Shown here piece by piece: positions 16,511 through 25,375 of a stretch of DNA of 64,000 nt. The notes below the pieces were generated by a model. The model had not been told where the DNA came from, did no database searches, and saw only the letters and a list, made by a program, of their open reading frames with translations. Position 1 is the stretch's first letter. Each line of letters opens with the position of its first letter. This DNA comes from Acidimicrobiales bacterium (GTDB lineage Bacteria > Actinomycetota > Acidimicrobiia > Acidimicrobiales > SZUA-35), in assembly GCA_041394265.1 (NCBI GenBank), contig JAWKIO010000005.1, positions 4,712,001 to 4,776,000 of the forward strand. The letters run 5' to 3'. A program made the position numbers and the translations under genes.

Positions 16511-17557
16511 TCAGTCGATCAGCGACTTGAGCTTCTCGATGGTGCCGACCGGATCAGGACCGACCGGGTTGACCGACAGCATGTTGACCCCGGCCTCTTT
16601 GTAGGCGGCGAGCCGCTCCTTGATGTAGCCGGCCGGGCCCACCAGGTTGGACTTCTCCAGCAACTCGCCCGGGACGGCGGCCGCGGCCGCGTCCTTCTGG
16701 CCGTCGAGGTAGAGGTTCTGGACCTCTGTTGCCTCGTCGACGAATCCGTAGCGCTTGGCGATGGTGTTGTAGAAGTTCTTGTCGCGTGCACCCATGCCAC
16801 CGATGTACAGCGCAGCGTTCGGGCGAGCGTGGTCGAGCACGGCCTTCTGGGCGTCGCCGGTGAGCGAGTCGTCGATGGCGAGCATGCCGCCGGCGTTGAT
16901 CGAGAGCGGTCCAAGTGAGGGATCACGCTTGGCCAGACCCTTGTCGAGCTCTTCACCCCAAACATCGCGGAACTTCTCGGGCATGAAGAAGATCGGCAAC
17001 CAGCCGTCGGCGTAGCGGGCGGTGTTGGTGACCGACAGCCCCATCAGGCTGGCCCAGTAGATCGGGACCTCGCTGCGCACGGGGTGATTGATGAGCTTGA
17101 GCGGCTTACCCAGACCCGTACCCTGCCCCTCGGGCAGCGGAATCGTGACCGTGTCACCCTGATAGTCGATCTTCTCCCGGCGCAGCATCATGCGGGTGAC
17201 CTCGATGTAGTCACGGATGCGAGGCATCGGCTTTTCGTAGGGCACACCGTGGAAGCCTTCGATGACCTGCGGTCCGGAGGCGCCGAGGCCGAGGATGAAA
17301 CGACCGTCGCTCACGAAGTCGCAGCCCGACGCCGTCTGGCCGATGCAGCTCGCCGTCCGGGAGAACACGTTGAGGATGCCGGTACCGATCTGCACGGTCT
17401 CGGTCTTGGCTGCGAGGTAGCCGACCTGGCTGATCGCATCGTGGCTGTACGCCTCGGGGATCCACACCACGTCGAGGCCGGCCTTCTCGAGCTGTTGAAC
17501 ACGTTCAACACCCTCTTTGAAGCCGCCGGAATAGTTGAGTGACATCGAGATCTTCAT
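16511..17557 (-). CDS. LLM class F420-dependent oxidoreductase
   Basis: A 348-residue luciferase-like monooxygenase fold protein: MKISMSLNYSG at the N-terminus, GLDVVWIPEAY, GTGILNVFSRTAS, and FILGLGASGPQVIEGFHG, which are the phosphate- and F420-binding turns of the family. The ATG at 17557 has TATTGT 8 nt upstream, fitting a leaderless mRNA. It is the first gene of a pair with MarR. Such enzymes use F420H2 to reduce or F420 to oxidise diverse substrates; nothing shows which. Confidence 0.88.
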   Translation of the reverse strand: MKISMSLNYSGGFKEGVERVQQLEKAGLDVVWIPEAYSHDAISQVGYLAAKTETVQIGTGILNVFSRTASCIGQTASGCDFVSDGRFILGLGASGPQVIEGFHGVPYEKPMPRIRDYIEVTRMMLRREKIDYQGDTVTIPLPEGQGTGLGKPLKLINHPVRSEVPIYWASLMGLSVTNTARYADGWLPIFFMPEKFRDVWGEELDKGLAKRDPSLGPLSINAGGMLAIDDSLTGDAQKAVLDHARPNAALYIGGMGARDKNFYNTIAKRYGFVDEATEVQNLYLDGQKDAAAAAVPGELLEKSNLVGPAGYIKERLAAYKEAGVNMLSVNPVGPDPVGTIEKLKSLID

Positions 17558-17565
17558 GGCCGCCG

Positions 17566-17571
17566 ACAATA
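17566..17571 (-). promoter_or_regulatory. -10 box (TATTGT) of the LLM-MarR operon
   Basis: TATTGT on the minus strand ends 8 nt before the ATG at 17557, predicting a leaderless or near-leaderless transcript. Confidence 0.45.
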
Positions 17572-17624
17572 GGGGCAGCGGAGGCTCCGGATGCAATTTC
17601 TGGGGGCTCTTCGCCGGCGGTCGC

Positions 17625-18374
17625 TCAGCTCAGCGAACGGGCGAGGACCGGTGGCAGGTCGGCCGTGTGCATGATGGTGAGGCGCCGCGTGGTGCGGGTG
17701 ACGGCGACGTACAACAGGCTCAGCCCATGTGGTTCGGCCACGATCGCCGATGGCTCGACGACGATGACCGAGTCGAACTCGAGTCCTTTCGCCGCTCGAG
17801 GTGTCAACAGCTGCGCCGGTGCCACGGGATCGAGCGGGGTCTGGGCGATGACGGCGACCTTGCCATCGCCGACGTTGTTCTGCTCCTCGGCAACGAGGTC
17901 GGGGAGCGCCGTTTCGATCGAGGGGACACGAAGGGAGCGAGGTGCCACCCCCGTTCGGCGGATGGCCGTCGAGCGAGTCAGTTTCGGCGCCAGCTCGGCG
18001 AGGATCGAGGCGGCGAGCTCGTTGACCTCGGCTGGTGAGCGGTAGTTCGTGGTGAGTTCGCGATAGCCGAAGTCGGTGATGGAGGAGGGGAGATGCTCTC
18101 GCCACTCCCCGGGTGCACCGGTCGATCGCTGGGCAAGATCCCCGACGATGGTCATCGAGTTGCCGCGGGCCCGGCGCACCACCATCCGCCACTGCATCGG
18201 TGTGAGGTCTTGGGCCTCGTCGACGATGACGTGGCCGAAGCGCCACGCCCGCTGTTGCGCCGCGAGTTCGGCGATGCCCGCGCCGCGATCGAACACCGCA
18301 TCGGCGGCGTCGAGATCGAGCTCGTCGAACGAGATGTCGTCATCGTCGTCGTCCGGTGTGTAGCGGTCGCTCAT
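17625..18374 (-). CDS. helD: HelD-like ATPase, C-terminal part encoded as a separate gene
   Basis: A 249-residue protein carrying the second half of a UvrD-like superfamily 1 ATPase. It begins with a very acidic stretch (DDDDDD ISFDELDLD, residues 8-23), then Walker B/motif II HVIVDEAQDL (about 48-57), motif III MTIVGDLAQRS, motif IV NYRSPAEV, motif V AKGLEFDSVIVVEP and motif VI LYVAVTRTTRRL. No P-loop is present; that lies on the preceding gene, whose TGA overlaps this ATG by 4 nt (ATGA). HelD proteins bind RNA polymerase and release it from DNA. This half can work only together with the N-terminal half. Confidence 0.85.
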   Translation of the reverse strand: MSDRYTPDDDDDDISFDELDLDAADAVFDRGAGIAELAAQQRAWRFGHVIVDEAQDLTPMQWRMVVRRARGNSMTIVGDLAQRSTGAPGEWREHLPSSITDFGYRELTTNYRSPAEVNELAASILAELAPKLTRSTAIRRTGVAPRSLRVPSIETALPDLVAEEQNNVGDGKVAVIAQTPLDPVAPAQLLTPRAAKGLEFDSVIVVEPSAIVAEPHGLSLLYVAVTRTTRRLTIMHTADLPPVLARSLS

Positions 18375-19999
18375 CCGTCGGCCGCCCGGGTGTCGAGGTA
18401 GGGGTCTTCGAGGCTGAGGACCTCGAAGCCGACGCCCTCGGGATCGAGCGCCTCACGGTCGAATACCGACTCGTCGTCCTCGTCGGCCTCTTCCTCATCG
18501 CGTTGTGCGAGCTCGAACTCGTCGAGCGCATCCCGGCGGAGCTGCTCGTCGTGAGCTTCGGGCATCACCGGGCCGAGCAGTTCGTAGAGCTCATCGAGCA
18601 GCGGCACATCGGCGTCGCTCCATCGCACCCGATCGAGATCGGCCTCGGACACTCGGTCGCGGTACAGCGCCGACCGCTCACGGACCGCAAGCGGCAGACC
18701 ACGACTGGCGGAGTGGAGCAGCGCCTTCGATCCGAGTAGATCATTCAACGCCTGCTCCGGCGTGAGCGTCGGCCAGTGTCGCATGATGAAGTGTCGGACT
18801 CGCCCGGAGGACCGGAACGAATCGACAGCGTCGGACATGCTGGCGAAGGTTGGGTCGTGCACCGTGAGTGCCAAGGCATCGATGACGCCACGCCGAAAGG
18901 CTGCCGCTCCGTCGTTGTGGGTGGCGTGTCGCTGGGCCCGGTCGAAGATCCCCTCGAGCGTCGCCAGATCGAGCACCACCCGACGCGAGCCGTAGTAGGT
19001 CGACAGCGCCTCACCAGGTCGACGTTGGCGATCGGCCACGGCATGGGCGAGCAGCTCGACCATGATCTCACCACCCTTGATCGCGGCCACATGGTCCGGC
19101 TCCTCGCGCCCCCGCAAGATCCCGGCGAAGAGTTCGCTCGCCGTCACGGAGATGACCCCGGACTCGCCGAGCGACGGCAGCACGCCACTGATGTAGGCAA
19201 GGAACTCCGAACTTGGACCGACGATCAAAACGCCCGTATCGGAAAGTGCCGCCCGATGCTCGTAGAGCAGGTACGCAGCACGGTGCAAGGCGACCACGGT
19301 CTTGCCGGTGCCGGGCCCGCCCTGCACCACGAGTGCGCCGTTGCTCGGGGCACGCACCACGGCGTCCTGTTCGGCTTGGATCGTTGCGACGACCGATCGC
19401 ATCTGATCGCGCGTCGGCAGGTCGAGCGCCGCCAGAATTGCGGCCTCGCCCCGTAACCCACCGTGGGCCTCGACCCCGTCGACCAGGTCGTCGATGTCGA
19501 ACAGCTCGTCGGAGTACCCGACCAGCTCGTCACCGGCGTAGACGAAATGGCGGCGCCGCTCGACGCCGAGCCGGTCGATCGGGGTCGCCCGGTAGAAGGG
19601 AACGGCGGCGGGGGCACGCCAGTCGACCAACACCGGCTCCCCGGTCGAGTCGTCGATGACGGTCAGTCGGCCGACGTCGAGTCTTGAGTCGTCGGCCGAC
19701 TGGGTGTAGCCGAAGGCGAGCGCCTCGCCCATTGCCTCGAGTTCGTTCGACCGCCGGATGGCATGCATTGCTCGGTCCGCACTCTGGCGAACCAGTGCCG
19801 CTCGGATGGCGGCATCGACCTCGCCGTCTTCGTCGACGAGATCTCGAATGCCATCCTCGGTCGCCTCGGCTGCTTCGTCGGCGAGCCGAGTTGCCGCCGC
19901 GCGAGCCCGATCGAGGTGTGCCCGATGGAGTGCCTGCATGTGGGCGAGGGCGGACCGCTCCCGTTGGAGTTCGAGGTCGTGTGACGTCGCCGGTTCCAC
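18371..19999 (-). CDS. helD: HelD-like ATPase, N-terminal part with Walker A
   Basis: A 542-residue protein with the N-terminal helical hairpin expected of HelD (residues about 8-50, the arm that enters RNA polymerase's secondary channel), VLVDWRAP (about 124-131), IQAEQDAVVR, and Walker A GGPGTGKT (about 227-234), then a HelD-type insert. It ends with a long acidic tail (RDEEEADEDDES). The DEAQD motif and motifs III-VI are missing and lie on the overlapping next gene. GTG 19999 is chosen because TACGCT sits 6 nt upstream; an ATG at 20047 would add 16 residues. Class actinobacterial HelD/HelR is normally one chain of about 700-750 residues; the two parts sum to about 790. Confidence 0.85.
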   Translation of the reverse strand: MEPATSHDLELQRERSALAHMQALHRAHLDRARAAATRLADEAAEATEDGIRDLVDEDGEVDAAIRAALVRQSADRAMHAIRRSNELEAMGEALAFGYTQSADDSRLDVGRLTVIDDSTGEPVLVDWRAPAAVPFYRATPIDRLGVERRRHFVYAGDELVGYSDELFDIDDLVDGVEAHGGLRGEAAILAALDLPTRDQMRSVVATIQAEQDAVVRAPSNGALVVQGGPGTGKTVVALHRAAYLLYEHRAALSDTGVLIVGPSSEFLAYISGVLPSLGESGVISVTASELFAGILRGREEPDHVAAIKGGEIMVELLAHAVADRQRRPGEALSTYYGSRRVVLDLATLEGIFDRAQRHATHNDGAAAFRRGVIDALALTVHDPTFASMSDAVDSFRSSGRVRHFIMRHWPTLTPEQALNDLLGSKALLHSASRGLPLAVRERSALYRDRVSEADLDRVRWSDADVPLLDELYELLGPVMPEAHDEQLRRDALDEFELAQRDEEEADEDDESVFDREALDPEGVGFEVLSLEDPYLDTRAADG

Positions 20000-20005
20000 G
20001 CTGCG

Positions 20006-20050
20006 AGCGTAGAGGGACGGGGCGCCATCGGCGCCGGCGACTGGCATGAT
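20006..20050. promoter_or_regulatory. divergent -10 boxes of helD and the J-domain-like gene
   Basis: Minus strand TACGCT (20006-20011) lies 6 nt before the helD GTG at 19999. Plus strand CATGAT (20045-20050) lies 6 nt before the GTG at 20057. Both predict leaderless transcripts. Confidence 0.45.
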
Positions 20051-20056
20051 GGGGGC

Positions 20057-20338
20057 GTGGCACGTCCAGACGTTCGCTTCGATGCAACCCGAGCCGATCG
20101 GCCGTCGGCAACATCGATTCCCACGTTCCGGTTCTCCGAGCCCTCCGGCGACGTCATCGACCTACGCGACGGCCCGGCCCTCACCGCCGACGAGGCCCGC
20201 GCCATTCTCGGCGTCACGGCCGAGGCCGATTGGCCGACGCTCCGCTCCGCCTGCGCCCGCCATGCCCAAGGTGGCGCCGGCGAACGACGCAAGGTGAACA
20301 CCGCCTACGCCACACTGCGACTGCTCACGGTCGAATGA
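20057..20338 (+). CDS. small J-domain-like protein
   Basis: A 93-residue protein. The second half (TADEARAILGVTAEADWPTLRSACARHAQGGAGERRKVNTAYATLRLL) follows the helix pattern of a J domain: ILGV start, a basic helix, a loop, and a final helix with N-AY. The HPD tripeptide that stimulates Hsp70 is absent (RHAQGG instead), so it is probably not a true co-chaperone. The N-terminal about 40 residues look disordered. It starts with a leaderless GTG and overlaps the next gene by ATGA. Confidence 0.6.
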   Translation: MARPDVRFDATRADRPSATSIPTFRFSEPSGDVIDLRDGPALTADEARAILGVTAEADWPTLRSACARHAQGGAGERRKVNTAYATLRLLTVE

Positions 20339-21288
20339 TCCCCACCGTCTCGCTCGCCGATCCTGGGGCCGGCGACGCATTGGTGGCGGCCTTCCGTCGC
20401 TACGGCTTCGCCTCGATCGTCGATCACGGCATCGATCCCGAACTTCGGCGAGCCGTGTTCGCCCAATCGAAGGCGTTCCACGCGCTCCCGAACGAGGCGA
20501 AGTCCAAGATCGCGCTGGATCGACGTCATCGGGGGTACATCGCGCCCGACGTCTCGACCGACCGAGCCTCGACCGTCGAGGCGGCCGAGCGTCCCAATCG
20601 AAGCGCCTCGTTCATGATGATGCGCGAAGACGGCCCCGACAGCGAACCGGTCGCGCGGGGTCTGTACCTGGCCGGCCCCAACCAGTGGCCAACGGGCCTA
20701 CCGGCGTTCAGGTCCACGCTCGAGGAATACCACGATCGAATGGTCGACCTGGGCCGTCGTGTGGTGAGACTGTTCGAGATCAGCCTCGGGCTGGCGACAG
20801 GACAACTGCTGTCGGCGTTCGAGCTGCCGACGACCTGGCTCCGCCTCCTCCACTATCCGCCGGTGGCTCCCGACGAGGATCCGATGCTGTTCGGATCGGC
20901 GCCTCATCGCGACTTCGGAGCTCTCACCTTCTTGGCCCAGGACGACGTCGGAGGCCTCGAGGTTCGAACGACTGACGGCGCGTGGCTCGCCGTCGAGCCC
21001 GACGAGCGAGCCTTCGTGCTCAATGTCGGCGACATGTTGTCGCACTGGACAAACGGGGAACTGCTGTCGACCCCGCATCGGGTCGACAATCGCTCGGGCC
21101 GCGAGCGGTACTCGGTGCCGTTCTTCTTCGACCCATCGGTCGACACCGTCATCGAGCCGTTCGACGTCTGCGTCGAGCGGGCCGGTGGGCAGGCGAAGTA
21201 CGAGCCGCTGCTGTTCGCCGACTTCCTACGCCGACAGCTCGAAGCGAGTTACGACCGCCACCAACCAGCTGATAGAACGGACCCATGA
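20335..21288 (+). CDS. isopenicillin N synthase-like Fe(II)/2-oxoglutarate oxygenase
   Basis: A 317-residue oxygenase of the DIOX/IPNS type. It opens with MIPTVSLADPG and has the usual N-terminal FRRYGFASIVDHGI segment. The jelly-roll core shows HRDFGALTFL (H and D ligands), GGLEVRTTDGAWLAVEP, VGDMLSHWTNGELLSTPHRV (distal His) and RYSVPFFF (Arg and Ser for 2-oxoglutarate). All catalytic residues are present. It overlaps its neighbours by 4 nt on both sides, lying in a four-gene operon with an acyl-CoA synthetase and a PPOX protein. Substrate unknown. Confidence 0.9.
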   Translation: MIPTVSLADPGAGDALVAAFRRYGFASIVDHGIDPELRRAVFAQSKAFHALPNEAKSKIALDRRHRGYIAPDVSTDRASTVEAAERPNRSASFMMMREDGPDSEPVARGLYLAGPNQWPTGLPAFRSTLEEYHDRMVDLGRRVVRLFEISLGLATGQLLSAFELPTTWLRLLHYPPVAPDEDPMLFGSAPHRDFGALTFLAQDDVGGLEVRTTDGAWLAVEPDERAFVLNVGDMLSHWTNGELLSTPHRVDNRSGRERYSVPFFFDPSVDTVIEPFDVCVERAGGQAKYEPLLFADFLRRQLEASYDRHQPADRTDP

Positions 21289-22955
21289 GCGAGATCAACC
21301 TGGCAGCACTCCACGAGGCGATCGCCGAACGCGACCCCGACCGTGAGTGCTTGGTATGGGGTGAGCGCCGCTTCAGCTGGGCGCAGGTGACGGACCGCAC
21401 CCGACGCCTTGCCAACGCCCTGCGTGATCGGGGGCTCGGCAACGTCGTGGAGCGGAGCGAGTTGGCCAACCACGAGTCCGGCCAGGATCATCTGGCGCTC
21501 TACTTGACCAACGGCAACGAGTATCTCGAGGGGATGCTCGGCGCCTACAAAGCCAGGGTGGCGCCGTTCAACGTCAACTATCGCTACGTGGCCGAGGAAC
21601 TCACCTATCTCCTCACCGATGCGAAAGCCACCGGCATCGTGGTGCATTCCCGCTTTGCGCCGACGCTGGCATCGATTCTCGCCGACCTGCCCGACCTCCG
21701 GGTGATCATCCAGGTACCCGACGACTCCAACGGGGCCCTCCTGCCCGGCGCCGAGTGGTACGAGGACGTACTGGCCGCGGCATCACCGGCTCGGCCCGAC
21801 GTCGAGTGGTCACCCGACGATCTCTACATCCTCTACACCGGTGGCACCACCGGGATGCCAAAGGGCGTGCTCTGGCGCCAGGCCGACGCCGCCGTCGCCG
21901 CCTTCGGAATCCGCAACACACCGGCCGACGCCGAATTCGAGTCCATCGAGGCCATTGCCGACTGGGCGACGGGTGACAAGCCCGGTCTGCGGTTCCTCCC
22001 CGCTCCGCCCTTCATGCATGGTGCCGGCCACTGGAACGCGTTCAGCGCCTGGGGTCGCGGGGATCCGGTCATCATCCAAGACATCACCGACCGGCTCGAC
22101 CCCGCCGACGTCTTCGCCACCGTCGAGAGGGAAGCGGTCTCGTTCCTGCTCATCGTCGGTGATGCCTACGCCCAACCGATGCTCGACGAGCTCGAGGCCA
22201 ATCCCGGCCGCTACGACCTGTCGTCCTTGCGGATCGTGCTCTCGGGTGGCGCCGCCCTGTCGGCACCCCGAAAGGCGAAGCTGCTGGAGTTGCTCCCACA
22301 GGTCACGGTGGTCGACGGCGTCGGGTCGTCCGAAGCCGGTGGCCAGTTGCGACAGTCCACCGTCAAGGGTGGGGCGGCATCGACTGGCACGTTCGAGCCC
22401 GACCCGAACTCGGTGATCGTGAGCGACGACCTGACCCATCTGCTCGAAGCCGGCCACGACGAACCCGGTTGGTTGGGCAAGCGTGGTCGCATCCCGCTCG
22501 GCTACCTGGGTGACGCCGCCAAGACGGCAGCCACCTTCCCCGAGATCGAGGGACGCCGATACTCCGTGCCTGGCGACCGGGCCCGGTTGCGAACCGACGG
22601 ACTCATCGAGTTGTTGGGACGTGAATCGGTCACCGTGAACTCGGGCGGCGAGAAGATCTTCGTCGAAGAGGTCGAAGCGGCCCTGATGCACCACCCGTCG
22701 GTCTACGACGTGGTGGTGGCCGGGCGACCCAGCGACCGCTGGGGGAGCGAGGTGGTGGCCATCGTGCGCCTCCGCGACGGCGCCGCTGCCGACGAGGACG
22801 GCCTGCTCGAGGAAGCCGCCAAGCACTTGGCGCGCTACAAGCTGCCGAAGGCGATCATCTTCACACCGGAAGTGGTGCGCTCGCCGGCGGGCAAGGCCGA
22901 CTACCGGTGGGCGAAGGCCGTCGCCGTGGGAGCCGCCGAGGGAGCAGCGACGTGA
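21285..22955 (+). CDS. acyl-CoA synthetase (AMP-forming)
   Basis: A 556-residue ANL enzyme. Core motifs are YTGGTTGMPKGVLW (P-loop), VDGVGSSEAGGQ, GDRARLRTDGLIELLGRESVTVNSGGEKIFVEEVE (hinge and C-terminal domain) and SPAGKADYRW (catalytic Lys). Compared with the enzyme at 13767-15338 it belongs to a different branch, resembling the mycobacterial FadD17/19-type synthetases that activate steroid-ring or long-chain acids. ATGA overlap with the oxygenase and GTGA overlap with the PPOX gene show one operon. Confidence 0.9.
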   Translation: MSEINLAALHEAIAERDPDRECLVWGERRFSWAQVTDRTRRLANALRDRGLGNVVERSELANHESGQDHLALYLTNGNEYLEGMLGAYKARVAPFNVNYRYVAEELTYLLTDAKATGIVVHSRFAPTLASILADLPDLRVIIQVPDDSNGALLPGAEWYEDVLAAASPARPDVEWSPDDLYILYTGGTTGMPKGVLWRQADAAVAAFGIRNTPADAEFESIEAIADWATGDKPGLRFLPAPPFMHGAGHWNAFSAWGRGDPVIIQDITDRLDPADVFATVEREAVSFLLIVGDAYAQPMLDELEANPGRYDLSSLRIVLSGGAALSAPRKAKLLELLPQVTVVDGVGSSEAGGQLRQSTVKGGAASTGTFEPDPNSVIVSDDLTHLLEAGHDEPGWLGKRGRIPLGYLGDAAKTAATFPEIEGRRYSVPGDRARLRTDGLIELLGRESVTVNSGGEKIFVEEVEAALMHHPSVYDVVVAGRPSDRWGSEVVAIVRLRDGAAADEDGLLEEAAKHLARYKLPKAIIFTPEVVRSPAGKADYRWAKAVAVGAAEGAAT

Positions 22956-23365
22956 GATTCGACGAGGCGGTCACCGGATTCCTACAGCGTCCCCTGCACG
23001 CCGTGCTGGCCACGACCGACTCGTCCGGCTCGATCTCGCAGTCCGTGGTGTGGTTCCACCTCGACGACACCAATCCCGATCAGATGACCGTGTGGATCAG
23101 CTGTGCGCCAACCTCGGCCAAGGCCCGTCACGTGGCCCAGAACCCGGCGGTGTCGTTGCTCGTGCTCGCACCCCACGGCGGTTCCTACGTGCGAGTGCAT
23201 GGCCGGGCAACGACGCACGAGCGCGTTACCGACGCCGATCGCCTCACACTCGCCGCCCCCTATCACGGCTCCGAAGCCGAACTCTGGCTCAGCGAACACC
23301 CGCTTCCCGAACCCAATGTGCTGCTGCGTATCCACCCCGAACGGGTCGTGCAACGGGGGCTTTGA
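22952..23365 (+). CDS. PPOX class F420-dependent / pyridoxamine-oxidase-like protein
   Basis: A 137-residue split-barrel flavin/F420-binding protein. RPLHAVLATTDSSGSISQSVVWFHLDD forms the first strands, VWISCAPTSAKARHVAQNPAVSLLV contains the K-x-R-x-LxxNP-type phosphate-binding segment, and RVHGRATTHE follows. Proteins of this family reduce various substrates with F420H2 or bind F420/FMN. The GTG start overlaps the synthetase stop. It is the last gene of the operon starting at 20057. Confidence 0.82.
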   Translation: MRFDEAVTGFLQRPLHAVLATTDSSGSISQSVVWFHLDDTNPDQMTVWISCAPTSAKARHVAQNPAVSLLVLAPHGGSYVRVHGRATTHERVTDADRLTLAAPYHGSEAELWLSEHPLPEPNVLLRIHPERVVQRGL

Positions 23366-24268
23366 TCAGGCTCGGCCCGTGACGACCGGCACCGGCGCCA
23401 GGCCGGTCGCGCCGACGTCGGCCACGTACAGCGAACCCGAACGTTCATAGACCGGGTCGTCGGGTGACAGGTGTTCGCGAGCGGTCGTGATGTAGAGCCG
23501 GTCGAGATCGGGACCACCGAAGGCGCAAGCGCTCACATGGGGCACGTCGAGGTCGACGAACGCGACCATCGTGCCATCGGGAGCGAAGCACGCGACGCCC
23601 GACGCTCCCCAGCGGGCGTTCCACACGTTGCCGTCGGTGTCGACTGCGGCGCCATCGGGGGCGCCCGGATGGGTGTTGGCGGCGATGAAGACCTCGTCTT
23701 CGATGAGCAGGGCGTGCTGAGGGTGGTAGCGGGCACGCCACAGGGTGCCCTTGACCGAGTCGGCGTAGTGGATGATCAGGCCGTCGGCCCCGAAGCACAG
23801 GCCGTTGGCGATCCGGGCGTTCCGGTACAGATGCGTAAGGCCGCGACCGGCGTTCCAGTGGTAGAAGTTGCCAGGAGCGGGATCGGGCTCACCCTCGGCG
23901 GCGGGCGTCTCGACCATCGTGCCGAACACGAAGCTGCCGTTGCGGTCGGGGCGCCCGTCATTGCAGCGGGTCTCGGGCCGGTCCGGCTCGACGTCGCCGA
24001 GCCACTCGACTTCGCCCGTGTGACGATCGAGCAGACCCAGACCGGTATCGAACGCCGCGATCAGCAGTCCGACATCGGTGACGGCGAACGAACACACGCG
24101 ACCTTCGAGGGGAAGCGTGATCGGTTCGGTCGCGCCGTCGGGCAGGCGGTGGAGCCGTCGGCCGTGGATATCGGTCCAGAGGAGCTCGTTGGCCCTCGGA
24201 TCCCAAACCGGACACTCACCGAGTACGTCTCCGGCCGGAACGAGGCACTGGGCGCTGAATCGTTGCAC
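23366..24268 (-). CDS. SMP-30/gluconolactonase family protein
   Basis: A 300-residue six-bladed beta-propeller hydrolase. Typical elements are LGECPVWDPRANELLWTDI (metal-binding Glu), CNDGRPDRNGSFVFGTM, NGLCFGADG, and the Asp in THPGAPDGAAVDTDGNVWNA. Family members open sugar lactones or related esters, usually needing Ca2+ or Zn2+. The GTG start at 24268 has TACGCT 6 nt upstream. Its stop codon forms TGATCA with that of the converging PPOX gene, leaving no intergenic base. Confidence 0.87.
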   Translation of the reverse strand: MQRFSAQCLVPAGDVLGECPVWDPRANELLWTDIHGRRLHRLPDGATEPITLPLEGRVCSFAVTDVGLLIAAFDTGLGLLDRHTGEVEWLGDVEPDRPETRCNDGRPDRNGSFVFGTMVETPAAEGEPDPAPGNFYHWNAGRGLTHLYRNARIANGLCFGADGLIIHYADSVKGTLWRARYHPQHALLIEDEVFIAANTHPGAPDGAAVDTDGNVWNARWGASGVACFAPDGTMVAFVDLDVPHVSACAFGGPDLDRLYITTAREHLSPDDPVYERSGSLYVADVGATGLAPVPVVTGRA

Positions 24269-24274
24269 CGGTCG

Positions 24275-24280
24275 AGCGTA
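24275..24280 (-). promoter_or_regulatory. -10 box (TACGCT) of the SMP-30 gene
   Basis: TACGCT on the minus strand ends 6 nt before the GTG at 24268. The same hexamer and spacing recur before helD and the ECF gene at 45987. Confidence 0.5.
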
Positions 24281-24293
24281 ACCGGCGCCGCGA

Positions 24294-25334
24294 TCAGGAC
24301 GCGGGCAGCGCGTCGACGATCGGTTGCAGTTCGGTCGGATTCGCGCCGTGGAGGATGACCCCGTCGCAACCGAGGTCGAACTGGTTGGACACCGCAGCGA
24401 TGCACTGCTCGACCGAGCCGGTGGCGGCCGGAGCGAGCCATTCGTCGGGGATGAGCGTGGCGACGTGCTCGAGTTCGTCGGTGGTGGCTTTGGCGTCGAG
24501 CGCGCCGGCGAAGGACGACACGAACGGATCGGCCCGAAACGCCGCGAGGACGGCAGGATCCCAGTCGTTCGTGCTCACCATGAGGTCGCCGTACGCCTGC
24601 AGGTACGTGGCGAGGCGACCGACGGTCTTCTTGATCCGAACGTCGTGAGAGAGATGGTCGCCAATCGTGGCGAAGCATGACCAGACCTCGACGTCATCGG
24701 GGTTGCGGCCCGCTCGTTCGGCCGACTCCTTCACGGTGCGCACGGCTCGGCTCGTGGTCTCGTCGGTGAAGAACGTGTGGAGGACGACACGGTCGAATGC
24801 CCTCCCGGCGAGCTCGAGCGTGTTCGGTCCGAACGCCACGATGCTGAGGGGAATGGGTTCGTCGAAGTCGGCGTCGAGTCGCAGCACCGGATAGGAGCCG
24901 GCACGGTCGGTGTGGCCCATGACGGTTTCGCCCCGCCAGAGCCTCCGGTACAGGTTCGCCGCGACCTCGAGGTCGGCGGTGGTCGTGGTGGTCATGCCGT
25001 AGGCTCGCATCGCTCGATCGATGCCCCGACCGAGTCCGAGGCTGAAGCGCCCGTCGGTCAGCCGCCACATGGTCGACGCAAACGATGCGGTGACCATGGG
25101 GTGACGGATCGTGTGGTTGGTGGCCGCCGTGGTGATCTGGATGGCCTCCGACACCGCCCCGGCGGCGCCGCACAGGGTGGCAGCTTCCTTGATGTTGAAT
25201 CGCTCGGAGATGAAGGCATGCCCGAGGTGCATGGCCTCGGCACTACGGATCTCGTCGATGAGGTCACGGGGAGAGCGGGGTGCGCCGGCCAGCGCATAGA
25301 ACCCGAGTCGGCTGCGGTCGATGTGTTCGGTCAC
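24294..25334 (-). CDS. LLM class F420-dependent oxidoreductase (MSMEG_2249-like group)
   Basis: A 346-residue luciferase-like protein: RSRLGFYALAGAPRSPRDLIDEIRSAE at the N-terminus, HAFISERFNIKEAATLCGAAGA, GRFSLGLGRGIDRAM, and the C-terminal GSVEQCIAAVSNQFDLGCDGVILHG. The pattern fits the F420-dependent subgroup found in actinobacteria. The GTG start has CATACT 6 nt upstream (25341-25346), again leaderless. It lies 25 nt from the start of the SMP-30 gene on the same strand and may be co-transcribed with it. Confidence 0.86.
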   Translation of the reverse strand: MTEHIDRSRLGFYALAGAPRSPRDLIDEIRSAEAMHLGHAFISERFNIKEAATLCGAAGAVSEAIQITTAATNHTIRHPMVTASFASTMWRLTDGRFSLGLGRGIDRAMRAYGMTTTTTADLEVAANLYRRLWRGETVMGHTDRAGSYPVLRLDADFDEPIPLSIVAFGPNTLELAGRAFDRVVLHTFFTDETTSRAVRTVKESAERAGRNPDDVEVWSCFATIGDHLSHDVRIKKTVGRLATYLQAYGDLMVSTNDWDPAVLAAFRADPFVSSFAGALDAKATTDELEHVATLIPDEWLAPAATGSVEQCIAAVSNQFDLGCDGVILHGANPTELQPIVDALPAS

Positions 25335-25340
25335 CGACGC

Positions 25341-25346
25341 AGTATG
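25341..25346 (-). promoter_or_regulatory. -10 box (CATACT) of LLM gene
   Basis: CATACT on the minus strand ends 6 nt before the GTG at 25334. Confidence 0.4.
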
Positions 25347-25375
25347 ACCCGCGCCCGGCCTCGGCTCGAAAACGG

